NCBI GenBank assembly: GCA_029624675.1
Contig: JARSSP010000030.1
Location: 142-64,141 of the forward strand
DNA: 64,000 nucleotides
Reading direction: 5' to 3'
Source of the DNA: Candidatus Contendibacter sp.
GTDB taxonomy: Bacteria > Pseudomonadota > Gammaproteobacteria > Competibacterales > Competibacteraceae
The notes below the pieces were generated by a model. It searched no databases, was not told the DNA's origin, and saw nothing but the letters and a program-made list of their open reading frames with translations. A program made the translations under genes and the position numbers. Every line of letters begins with the position of its first letter. Within the stretch, counting starts at the first letter, position 1. Positions 1-8,214 of this stretch are shown piece after piece.

Positions 1-830
1 CCGGCCCAGAACCGACGCCCCAACCTCCTGTGCCTGTGCCACCCGGCCCAGAACCGACGCCCCAACCTCCTGTGCCTGTGCCACCCGGCCCAGAACCAGA
101 GCCCAACCCTCCTGATGATAGGCTACGCGGCAAGGAACCAGTGTCCACGCCTTCTTATAAACCACCAGTTATTCCACCTGTAAGTCATGAGCCAATTGAT
201 AAAAAGGAAAATCTAGCTTCTCCACATGAGAGACTGCTGAAGCCATTCGTGAAATTTCTACAGATAGTCAAAGAAAAAGTAATAAACCCGACTCAACCAC
301 TAGTCAAAGAAAAAGTAATAAACCCGACTCAACCACAGATGCGCTTAATCACTTACATGCATCCTAAACCTTCTGATGACTATGACAATTTTGAGAAAGA
401 TCCAAAAGAAGCGAGGAGAATTGGTGAAAGGGGCGAGAAAATTGTAATTGAAGTTGAAGAACGACAAGGAAGAAGGGCTATAAACGCTAACCTAACTAAT
501 CCAAACAATAAAGGCTACGACATAGAATCGACATTTGGGGATAAGACTATATATATAGAAGTAAAATCTACCAAAGATTCTTGGGGCTCGAGGGGAGTTC
601 CGATTACTTATGAGCAGTACGAATTCGCACTGGAAAAGCGTGAAGCATGGTGGCTTTATGTAGTCGAACATGTAGATAGGAAAGGAGAAGATGGCGGCCC
701 AATTATTCACCGTATTCCTAATCCATTTATCAAGGAGTCACCTCATCGAATTACGGAATTCCGATTCGATGGTGGTTGGCGCGAATTTGCGATTACCTTA
801 GGAAATGAACTTCCGGGATCTGAAGATTAG
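1..830 (+). CDS. Proline-rich repeat protein with C-terminal DUF3883 (PD-(D/E)XK-like) domain, 5' partial
   Basis: The reading frame is open from base 3, so the true start lies outside the window; the GTG at 30 is only an internal codon. Seen: a Pro/Glu-rich N-terminal part with a 14-residue unit (GPEPTPQPPVPVPP) repeated, a linker with a duplicated 12-residue segment (VKEKVINPTQP), then a C-terminal domain of about 130 residues. That domain contains GERGEKIV, GYDIES and YIEVKST, which is the D...(E)xK arrangement of PD-(D/E)XK nucleases and resembles DUF3883 (NO VEIN C-terminal). The gene is visibly more A/T-rich than the rest of the window, suggesting transfer. It ends 9 bases before the nuclease-helicase gene, so the two are probably co-transcribed. 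Nuclease activity and a defence role are inference from fold and context. Confidence 0.72.
   Translation, partial: GPEPTPQPPVPVPPGPEPTPQPPVPVPPGPEPEPNPPDDRLRGKEPVSTPSYKPPVIPPVSHEPIDKKENLASPHERLLKPFVKFLQIVKEKVINPTQPLVKEKVINPTQPQMRLITYMHPKPSDDYDNFEKDPKEARRIGERGEKIVIEVEERQGRRAINANLTNPNNKGYDIESTFGDKTIYIEVKSTKDSWGSRGVPITYEQYEFALEKREAWWLYVVEHVDRKGEDGGPIIHRIPNPFIKESPHRITEFRFDGGWREFAITLGNELPGSED
3..86 (+). repeat. Two perfect tandem copies of a 42-bp unit encoding Pro-rich repeats
   Basis: Bases 3-44 and 45-86 are identical 42-bp units in frame with the first gene, each coding GPEPTPQPPVPVPP. A third, diverged unit (GPEPEPNPP) starts at 87. The array probably continues to the left of the window. Perfect identity at DNA level points to recent expansion and possible length variation. 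Confidence 0.9.
265..336 (+). repeat. Perfect 36-bp direct duplication inside the DUF3883 gene
   Basis: Bases 265-300 and 301-336 are identical over 36 bp. The duplication is in frame and repeats the segment VKEKVINPTQP in the linker between the Pro-rich part and the nuclease-like domain. Its perfect identity suggests a recent slippage or duplication event. Confidence 0.92.
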
Positions 831-839
831 GAACAAACT

Positions 840-3800
840 ATGCCTTCAATGGCTTCACCCTTTCGCATCAGCCCGTCGCGCATCGCCCGTTACTTCTTCC
901 ACGACTGCGAGCGTTTACTGCGTTTCTCGGCCACACCTGGCCCCTGTAGAGAAACGGATGGCATCCCAAAACACGAGTCGGATACCAGCCCAGTGATGGA
1001 TGCAATTCGTGAAGCGGGGTATGGGTGGGAAGAACAGGTTATTGGCCGGTTGCTAAAAGATAAGGTGGTCTTGGCCAACGCCACCCCTGACACCCCAATA
1101 CGCGAGCGTCGGTTTGACCGCAACGAAACTCTCCATGCCCTCCAGACAGCCAAGGCGGGGAGTTTTATCTATCAAGGCTCATTGCGCCCGCCCCATTCCT
1201 TCTACGAGCGCTTCGGCATCGATCCGGCCCTGGTTCGCTTCTCCGACAATCACCCCGACCTGATTGCCGTTGAGAGGGTTGACCAACAGCGCCGATTCCG
1301 GGTGATCGACATCAAGCGCGGCGATACCGCCAAAGCCATCCATCGGATCCAAATCCTGCTTTACGCTTGGCAACTGGAAGCCATTATCGCCGCGGAAGGC
1401 ATTGAGGGCGTTGTGGATGTCGCCACAGGCGGGGTATGGCTTGGCAATACCGATACACCGCTTGCCGTCGATCTCGACCCGGTGCGCCCGCATGTGGCCC
1501 GTTTTCTTCGTGAAGATCTATCGCGGATTTGCTCTAATCCAGCGGACCAAGCCGCATGGCATCTGTATTTTCGCTGCGAATGGTGCGACTACTTCGATCA
1601 CTGCCACGCTGAAACACGAACCACAAACAACATTTCGCGGCTGGCGGGGTTAACCGGATTTGCCAAACGCTTTCTGGGCAAGCAGGGCGTTACCACGGTC
1701 GATGATCTCGAACGCTGGTTAGCGCAGCCAACCGCTGACGATGCGCTGGCACGTTGCGCTTCCCTTGCCGGTCGCGGCCACCTTCTCCAAGGCCAGACTA
1801 CGGCGTTTGTGCAAAACAAGCCGGTCGTTCACGGCGCTGAATCGTTGTCCCTCCCCATAGGCGAGAACGTCCAGGTTTTTATCACTGCCCAGGAGGAACC
1901 GCTGGAGGAGATTTGCTATCTTGCCGGGGTGTTGGTTTCCGTGCGAGAAGACTTGCGGGAACCGGTTACTGGCAGGGCGGACGCGCCTAAACCGGCGGTG
2001 TGGGTGGCCAAGTCGCGCAGCGAAGCCCCGAAGGTGGTTTCCGGCGTAATGAACTACCTCGACACGCTTTTCAGGAACGTGGCCAATTATAACGAGAACC
2101 GATCCTGGCAGAGTCAGCTCTCGTTGCAGTGCTACGTTCACAACGAGCGGGAACGCGCGATATTTCATCGATTACTCATGACCGCCCTGGCTGATCCGAC
2201 GGCGCAACGGGCGGCCATGCGCCTGCTGCTCCACTTCGCCAGCCCCGATCTCGTCAATATCGAACAGCACCCCGAAGAACCCGTTGCCTACCCACTGGTC
2301 GTGTTGCTGTCGGCACAAGCCCGGTTGATCGCTCTACCCGTTGATACCAGCTATACCCTGCCGGAATCCTTGGCGGCCCTTGGAAGCGCTTTCACCTATA
2401 CCCGTAATCCGCATATTCACTTTCCATTGGGCCATGCAATGCGCTCGGATGGAATCCACCGGGTCTGGGATGGCCAACAGGACTTTTCCATTGTCCGCGC
2501 TAACGGCCGGAACTTACTCTATGCAAGCCGGGCGCTCCTGTCCGCCTTGCGTCAGCAAGTCGACTCGCAACTAGTGGCATGGCCACCCAAATTCGCCATG
2601 CCAGGCACCAGCGGGATCAAATCGCCGCTGCTAGCCCGGTTGGCGTTTTTTAGCCGCTTCGAAAGCGTGATGTCCTGCCTGGAAATACAGGCGACGCGGG
2701 CCGAGGCGCGCGAGGTCCAGCGTGCGTTGGGAAAAATTATCGAATTGGAAGCCCTGGATGAAAATCGGTTCAGGATCGTGCATGGCCCTGCCACCCTCGA
2801 CAAAAATACCATGCCCAACTGGCTGCTTGTGACCGACGATGCTGGAGGTCGACTCGCACAACTACGATTCCCCGATTACTACGCCCGCGATAAACGATTC
2901 TACGGCAGGCAATCGCCCCATCGAGCCCTCGTTGGCATCGAAACGGTGTCTACTGACGAAGTCGGAATCCCAGAGTCCTTGAAAGTCGATTGGAGCCAGG
3001 AATTCAGTACAGGATATGCGAAGGTGGGTCAGCGTTATGTCATGCATCCTCGGTTCTTTGACTACAACACCGATAGGGTAATCCGTTGGCTAATCGATCT
3101 TGACCGCTCTGGCCCTGAATCGCTGATCTCGTTCCTTCAAGCTCCTTCCTCAAGGCCATGCCTGCTCGATCAACAGGTGGAGGGACGTGTTGCCGAGAGT
3201 ATTCCTTCGCTCTCCCTCACGCCAAGCCAGAATCAGGCATGCCAGACGCTATGCCACTATGAGAGCACTGTGGTTTGGGGACCGCCGGGCACTGGAAAAA
3301 CACATTTCATTGGCGCGGCGATAGCCGCGTTGATAGCCGCCCATCGCGCTGAGCGGAAACCCTTTCGCGTACTCGTGACCGCATTTACCCACGCCGCCAT
3401 TGAAAATGTGTTGAAAAGCGTTGCACGCACCATCCAGAAAACCTTCCCCACTATGGACATACCTATCTGGAAAGCCAAGGAATGGAGAGGCGACAAGCAC
3501 CCAAAGAAAATTGCTGAAGTCGGCGAGCAATTTAAAGCCAAGATGTTGTATCAGGAATGGGTCATCATAGGCGCTACCGTCTATTCCTGCATCAAAGCCG
3601 ATCCCGGTCAGGTCTTCGATCTTGTCGTCATTGACGAAGCTAGCCAGTTGCGGCTTCCTGAAGCCAGCATTCCCTTGACGCTGTGTCGCCCAAAGGGACG
3701 TCTGCTACTCGCCGGTGATCACCAGCAGCTTCCCCCCATCGTCAAAGGGGAATGGCCAGATCCTGAAAAAGGCCCGGTTATCCACGGATCTATCCTGTCG

Positions 3801-4604
3801 GCGATTCGAGTGGACAACCACGCCGCGCTCGGCCTGCAACTCCATGAAAACTGGCGAATGAATGCCACCCTCACCTCCATTGCAGCCGATTTCATTTACG
3901 GCCCCCAATATCGATGCGCCACGAAAGAGATCGCTGCCCAGCAACTCCGCTGGGCAGCGGCGGACGGCATGGGCCGCTTCGCCAAGCATTGCCTCGACCC
4001 CCAATATCCGTTGGTGATGGTGGTGCTTGACGGTGTGGACGCAGGCAAGGAGAACCTGTTGGAAGCACGTTTGGTCGCCAAATTAACGCGCGCGCTACGG
4101 AGAGGGATGATCACAGTGGAGGGGACACCCTATGCCAATGACCGGGACTTCTTCCATGGTACTGAAAAGAAGTGCCCCGGTGTCTTCATCGTGAGTCCTC
4201 ACCATGTCCAGATTGCTGCAATCCGCAAGGCCATTGCCCGTAAAGGACTCACGAACCCGTTCGTCGATACGGTCGAGAAAATGCAGGGTCAGGAGGCCGA
4301 GGTTGTCTTGATTTCGTATGGCGTTTCCGACCCCGAATTTGCGCTGCGCGAGGCAAAGTTCATTTACGGGCGGAACCGTCTCAACGTCGCGATCACCCGC
4401 GCCCGATGCAAGGCGATCCTTTTCCTGCCGAGACCACTTCTGGATGCACCTCCCGGAGTACTGGACGTGGAGGAAGCGGTTGCCGGACTCGCTTTTATGC
4501 GGCAACTCTATGATCTTGCAGCCGAGCAGGGTGATCAAAAAACTTTTACCGGGAAAAGCGGGGTCAGCGCGGAGGTGCTACGGTTCAGATTTTCAGATCA
4601 ATGA
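840..4604 (+). CDS. Cas4/Dna2-type Fe-S nuclease fused to an SF1 (UPF1-like) helicase
   Basis: 1254 residues. N-terminal nuclease: D140, D157-I-K159 and Q171xxxY175 form a RecB-type PD-(D/E)XK core. C23 together with C246-x2-C249-x5-C255 gives the four-cysteine pattern of the iron-sulfur nucleases in AddB, Dna2 and Cas4. C-terminal SF1 helicase: Walker A GPPGTGKT at 814-821, DEAS Walker B at 932-935, then LAGDHQQLPP, ENWRMN, VEKMQGQEAEVV and NVAITRAR, as in AAA_11/AAA_12 (UPF1/Dna2/COG1112) proteins. The protein likely unwinds and cuts nucleic acid; which substrate is unknown. Its partner is probably the DUF3883 protein just upstream. Related architectures are common in phage-defence islands, but no described system is recognised here with confidence. 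A housekeeping repair role is the main alternative. Confidence 0.88.
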   Translation: MPSMASPFRISPSRIARYFFHDCERLLRFSATPGPCRETDGIPKHESDTSPVMDAIREAGYGWEEQVIGRLLKDKVVLANATPDTPIRERRFDRNETLHALQTAKAGSFIYQGSLRPPHSFYERFGIDPALVRFSDNHPDLIAVERVDQQRRFRVIDIKRGDTAKAIHRIQILLYAWQLEAIIAAEGIEGVVDVATGGVWLGNTDTPLAVDLDPVRPHVARFLREDLSRICSNPADQAAWHLYFRCEWCDYFDHCHAETRTTNNISRLAGLTGFAKRFLGKQGVTTVDDLERWLAQPTADDALARCASLAGRGHLLQGQTTAFVQNKPVVHGAESLSLPIGENVQVFITAQEEPLEEICYLAGVLVSVREDLREPVTGRADAPKPAVWVAKSRSEAPKVVSGVMNYLDTLFRNVANYNENRSWQSQLSLQCYVHNERERAIFHRLLMTALADPTAQRAAMRLLLHFASPDLVNIEQHPEEPVAYPLVVLLSAQARLIALPVDTSYTLPESLAALGSAFTYTRNPHIHFPLGHAMRSDGIHRVWDGQQDFSIVRANGRNLLYASRALLSALRQQVDSQLVAWPPKFAMPGTSGIKSPLLARLAFFSRFESVMSCLEIQATRAEAREVQRALGKIIELEALDENRFRIVHGPATLDKNTMPNWLLVTDDAGGRLAQLRFPDYYARDKRFYGRQSPHRALVGIETVSTDEVGIPESLKVDWSQEFSTGYAKVGQRYVMHPRFFDYNTDRVIRWLIDLDRSGPESLISFLQAPSSRPCLLDQQVEGRVAESIPSLSLTPSQNQACQTLCHYESTVVWGPPGTGKTHFIGAAIAALIAAHRAERKPFRVLVTAFTHAAIENVLKSVARTIQKTFPTMDIPIWKAKEWRGDKHPKKIAEVGEQFKAKMLYQEWVIIGATVYSCIKADPGQVFDLVVIDEASQLRLPEASIPLTLCRPKGRLLLAGDHQQLPPIVKGEWPDPEKGPVIHGSILSAIRVDNHAALGLQLHENWRMNATLTSIAADFIYGPQYRCATKEIAAQQLRWAAADGMGRFAKHCLDPQYPLVMVVLDGVDAGKENLLEARLVAKLTRALRRGMITVEGTPYANDRDFFHGTEKKCPGVFIVSPHHVQIAAIRKAIARKGLTNPFVDTVEKMQGQEAEVVLISYGVSDPEFALREAKFIYGRNRLNVAITRARCKAILFLPRPLLDAPPGVLDVEEAVAGLAFMRQLYDLAAEQGDQKTFTGKSGVSAEVLRFRFSDQ

Positions 4605-4727
4605 TCACTTCAGCGGCCGGCGCCAACCTGTACCTGCTGAGCAAAAGCGGCCAGCCCGCAATTCGGCGGGTATTCTTGGACCTGCTAATCACCCATTTCA
4701 CCTGCCAGGCCCCGCGCACAGTTTGTA

Positions 4728-4961
4728 TTGCAACAACACCGAAGGCCGTGCATCGTCGGCTGGTTGCCGGCACCGGCCCACGTCCACGATACCCTGTTTC
4801 ACCCCCTGATCGAGGTCTTTCAAGATCGGATGCTGATCCTGGGTGACTCTGGCTTCCATGCCTGGGAGGGCAATCCGCCCAACCTTAAGGTCTGTCCAAG
4901 GGGTGCCTGGAACGACCGGATGCTGATCGAAATGGTCTATTCCATGCTCACTCTGGACTAA
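4728..4961 (+). pseudogene. Transposase remnant (C-terminal fragment of a DDE transposase)
   Basis: The roughly 540 bp between the helicase gene and vapB hold no intact gene. In one frame about 75 residues are readable: VHDTLFHPLIEVFQ, ILGDSGFHA, PPNLKVCPRGAWNDRMLIE and YSMLTL. This is recalled as the end of a DDE-type (IS4/IS5-like) transposase, where the D of GDSGFHA and the E of MLIE would be catalytic. No upstream DNA-binding half is seen, the frame begins without a sensible start, and it stops early. No terminal inverted repeats could be recognised, so the element is a degraded scar. Confidence 0.6.
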
Positions 4962-5130
4962 CTGGCCGCCCGCATTTTCAACGATGATGTCAACCTCGAA
5001 TTGAGATGCGCCGTATTATCTCGGTTTGGACGCAAGCGTTTGCTGCGGCGGGTTGCACCGCAGTGATGAGTAGAAGGTTCGACGGGTGCCGCGCCATGCC
5101 GCAGGATAGTCACGAACCGAAAGGTATATA

Positions 5131-5154
5131 CTCGGGATGTACATTCAGCCCGAG
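5131..5154. promoter_or_regulatory. Inverted repeat, likely VapBC operator
   Basis: CTCGGG (5131-5136) and CCCGAG (5149-5154) form a perfect 6-bp inverted repeat with a 12-bp spacer. It lies directly after a TATATA stretch and 8 bases before the vapB start. Toxin-antitoxin complexes with AbrB-type antitoxins usually repress their own operon through such sites; binding here is inferred from position only. Confidence 0.45.
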
Positions 5155-5162
5155 AACTTGCC

Positions 5163-5390
5163 ATGCAAACCGCCCGCCTGTTTACCAACGGCAACAGTCA
5201 AGCCGTGCGCCTCCCCAAGGAATTCCGTTTTGAAGGCGACGAGGTCGTCATCAAAAAGGTCGGTAACGCCGTCATTCTGCTCCCAAAAATCTATGCTTAT
5301 CAGGATCTGAAGGCGCTGCTCGACGAAATCGGGCCGCTGGATCTGGAGCGCCAGCAACCCGAAACCGATCAGGCGCGGGATTTTGGTTGA
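5163..5390 (+). CDS. vapB: VapB-type antitoxin (SpoVT-AbrB fold)
   Basis: 75 residues. The N-terminal half ([35 protein letters not shown]) is the swapped-hairpin AbrB/MazE DNA-binding domain typical of VapB antitoxins. The acidic C-terminal tail ([17 protein letters not shown]) would wrap around the toxin. The gene is followed after 6 bases by vapC. It should neutralise VapC and repress the operon, probably at the inverted repeat just upstream. The start is the first ATG after that operator. Confidence 0.88.
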   Translation: MQTARLFTNGNSQAVRLPKEFRFEGDEVVIKKVGNAVILLPKIYAYQDLKALLDEIGPLDLERQQPETDQARDFG

Positions 5391-5396
5391 ACCCCC

Positions 5397-5807
5397 ATGA
5401 TGCTGCTCGACACCGATATCTGCATCTACCTGCTCAATCAGCGTCCGGGCTTCGAGGCGATTCTGCAACGGCTGGACGGTCGGCAACAGGGCGAGGTCGC
5501 GCTGTCCGCCATCACGCTGGCCGAATTGCGCTTCGGCATCGCCGCCAGCCAACGCCGCGTGGTCAACCGGGCCAAGCTGGAACTGTTCCTGGCCGCCTTT
5601 GAAATCGTCCCCTTCGACGCACCCGCCGCCACCGCCTACGGCTCGCTCCGCGCCCAGTTACAAGCCCGGGGCACGCCGATTGGGCCTCTGGATACGCTGA
5701 TTGCGGCCCACGCCTTGGCGCTGGGGGCGATCATGGTGACCCACAATGTCCGAGAGTTTGGCCGGGTTCCTGGCCTGACCGTGGAAAACTGGCTGAATTC
5801 ACCATGA
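5397..5807 (+). CDS. vapC: VapC-type PIN-domain ribonuclease toxin
   Basis: 136 residues, normal length for VapC. PIN-domain acidic residues are in place: D5 (LLDTD), E43 (LAELRFG) and D99 (GPLDTLIAAHAL), with the terminal THNVREFGRVPGL block (N117). It closely follows the FitB/VapC pattern, which cleaves RNA (often initiator tRNA or rRNA) when the antitoxin is lost. The start at the first of two adjacent ATG codons keeps the hydrophobic beta strand MMLLDTD. Its place beside a transposase scar and a nuclease-helicase pair fits an accessory island. Confidence 0.92.
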   Translation: MMLLDTDICIYLLNQRPGFEAILQRLDGRQQGEVALSAITLAELRFGIAASQRRVVNRAKLELFLAAFEIVPFDAPAATAYGSLRAQLQARGTPIGPLDTLIAAHALALGAIMVTHNVREFGRVPGLTVENWLNSP

Positions 5808-5956
5808 CCGCCTCATGACCGACCCGTAACGGGCGCGCTGTCCAGCGTCTGATTCTCTGTTCCTTCATCAACCGTGCCGCTGCAACCCAGCCGACGCATC
5901 TTGTCGGATATCCGCCGTATTCTCCGCTCCGTTCACCAACCTGATCGGAGCGCCTC

Positions 5957-8173
5957 ATGACTCTACCCCGTTTTTTGCACGCCAACCCCGTCGCCACTCT
6001 CACCGCGCTGGACGACGACGACACCATCGCCTATCGCGCCTTGCTGGGCCGCTGGCTGATCGACCTGGCCCTGTTGTTGGGCTGGGTGCGTACCGGACGC
6101 CGCCGCCCCCCCTTCCATCACCATCGCTGCTGGGACAACGACGAATTGATAGCCCTGACCGGCCTGGCTGAAGGCGATGACGCCGAACCGGACGAGAGAG
6201 AAGAAGAGGACGAGGACCCGCGCGGGCGATTTCAGTCAGCGGAGCGCTTGCTCCAGCGGCTCCAGCAGCGGCGCGCGGAACTGGCGCAAATCACCCTGAG
6301 CTCGGACCTGCCGCTGGTGCGCAACCTGAATCTGCTCGCCGAACTGCTCGGGCTGAGCGAAGCCGAACTGGCCGTGCTCGGTTTCACCGTGTTCCTGCGG
6401 GGGGATCGCACCTTCCAGCACGCCATCGCCCAAAACTCGCAGAGCACGAGCACGCCGTTCCTCCACAAGCTGCTGGCGCGCTTGACCGGCCTCCCCCAGG
6501 ACGACCTCCGCGCGGCCCTGAGTCCTACCAGCACGCTCATCACCACGGGGCTGGTCGAAATCGCCGCGCGCAGCGTCGATCTGGAGGACAAGCTCGACGT
6601 GTGGAAGGATTTGCCGAACATCCTGTTCACGCCGCACACCGACGCCGAGGCGCTGATGGCCCGCTTCCTGAAGCGTTCGCCCCGGCGCACCCTGACTTTG
6701 GCCAACTTTCCGCATTTGGAGCGGGATACGGCAGCGGCGGTCGGCCTGCTGCGGGCGGCGTTGACCCACCACATCGCCGGCACCAATCTGCTGCTGTACG
6801 GTCCCCCCGGCGTGGGCAAGACCGAATACGCCGCCGTGTTGGCCGAGGCGGTCGGCGCGGACCTGTACGAGGTGGATTACGCCGACGAGGACGGCGATCC
6901 GATCCGGGGCGAGCGGCGGCTGCGCGCCTTCAACCTGGGGCAGCGGCTGCTGGCCCGGCGCGACAACGCCCTGCTGCTGTTCGACGAGGTGGAGGACGTG
7001 TTCGAGCGCAACCCCTTCGCCCGGCTGTTCGGCGGGGAGGGCGACAACGCCACCGCTGGTAAGGCGTGGATCAACCGCACCCTGGAAAACAACCCGGTGC
7101 CGGCACTGTGGCTCACCAACGACGCCGATTCGATGAACCGGGCCTATCTACGCCGGTTCGACTACGCCATTCGCTTCACCGTGCCGCCGCAGACGGTGCG
7201 GATCGAGATCGCCCGCCACCATCTCGGCGACTGGGCGGGGGAGGACGACTGGCTGGCGCGCATCGCCGCCCACGAACATCTGACCCCGGCGCAACTGGAG
7301 CGGGCCGCCAAGCTGGCCCGCCACGCCGGCAACGGCGATCTGGAAGCGAAGCGGGCGCTGGTGCGGCAGGCGCTCGACCGCTCGGCGACCCTGCTCCGGC
7401 AGAAGCGGGCGCCGGCGCGCAACCACGTCCCAACCGGCTACGACTTGCGCTTTCTCAACGTCGATCAGGACGTGCCGAAGCTGATCGCGGCACTGCAACG
7501 CCGCCCGCAGGGCATTTTCTGCTTCCACGGCCCCGCTGGCACCGGCAAGTCGGAACTGGCCCGCCATATCGCCGACGCGCTGGAGAAGCCGCTCCTGGTC
7601 AAGCGAGCCTCCGACCTGCTGGACATGTATGTCGGCCAGACCGAACAGCGCCTTGCCGCGATGTTCGACGACGCCCGCCAGCGCGACGCGGTGCTGGTGC
7701 TGGACGAGGCCGATTCGTTCCTGCGCGACCGACGCGGCGCGCATCGGTCGTGGGAGGTGACCCAGGTCAACGAACTGCTGACCCAGATGGAGGCGTTCGA
7801 CGGTATTTTCATCTGCACCACCAACCGGATGGAGAGCCTGGACGCCGCCAGCCTGCGGCGCTTCCCGTGGAAGATTCGCTTCGACTGGCTCAAGCCCGGC
7901 CAGCGCTGGGGGCTGTTCGTCCAGGAGTTCGCCCGGCTGGGCGGCGATTTGGCCGAGGTGGCGGTTTGCAAGGAGGCCGTGCTGCGGCTCGACCGCCTCG
8001 CGCCGGGCGACGTGGCCGCCGTGGTCCGCCAGTACGAGCTATGGGATGAAACTCCCAGCGCCCGCGAGTTCTATCGCTGCCTGACCGCCGAGGTGGCGAT
8101 CAAGGAACGCGGCGACGAGACGCCCACACCGGTGCGCCCGAATCACCGCGCCGTTCAGGCCATGTACGGATGA
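5957..8173 (+). CDS. Tandem AAA+ ATPase
   Basis: 738 residues with two AAA modules after about 270 residues of unassigned helical and acidic sequence. First module: Walker A GPPGVGKT (282-289) and Walker B LLLFDEVEDVF (D343, E344). Second module: GPAGTGKS (525-532), VLVLDEADSF (D583, E584) and the sensor-like CTTNRMESLD. No protease, helicase or membrane domain is visible. It may work as a hexameric remodelling ATPase with an unknown partner. Both modules keep their key residues, so both may hydrolyse ATP. It stands alone on the plus strand between vapBC and the convergent tyrA gene. Confidence 0.85.
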   Translation: MTLPRFLHANPVATLTALDDDDTIAYRALLGRWLIDLALLLGWVRTGRRRPPFHHHRCWDNDELIALTGLAEGDDAEPDEREEEDEDPRGRFQSAERLLQRLQQRRAELAQITLSSDLPLVRNLNLLAELLGLSEAELAVLGFTVFLRGDRTFQHAIAQNSQSTSTPFLHKLLARLTGLPQDDLRAALSPTSTLITTGLVEIAARSVDLEDKLDVWKDLPNILFTPHTDAEALMARFLKRSPRRTLTLANFPHLERDTAAAVGLLRAALTHHIAGTNLLLYGPPGVGKTEYAAVLAEAVGADLYEVDYADEDGDPIRGERRLRAFNLGQRLLARRDNALLLFDEVEDVFERNPFARLFGGEGDNATAGKAWINRTLENNPVPALWLTNDADSMNRAYLRRFDYAIRFTVPPQTVRIEIARHHLGDWAGEDDWLARIAAHEHLTPAQLERAAKLARHAGNGDLEAKRALVRQALDRSATLLRQKRAPARNHVPTGYDLRFLNVDQDVPKLIAALQRRPQGIFCFHGPAGTGKSELARHIADALEKPLLVKRASDLLDMYVGQTEQRLAAMFDDARQRDAVLVLDEADSFLRDRRGAHRSWEVTQVNELLTQMEAFDGIFICTTNRMESLDAASLRRFPWKIRFDWLKPGQRWGLFVQEFARLGGDLAEVAVCKEAVLRLDRLAPGDVAAVVRQYELWDETPSAREFYRCLTAEVAIKERGDETPTPVRPNHRAVQAMYG

Positions 8174-8214
8174 TACCCACTCTCCCCTTCGGGTCGGTGA
8201 TGCCACGCTCTCCA

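Noticed and set aside
3-336. Tandem repeats as a CRISPR array
   Set aside because: Units are directly adjacent without spacers and are in frame within a coding gene.
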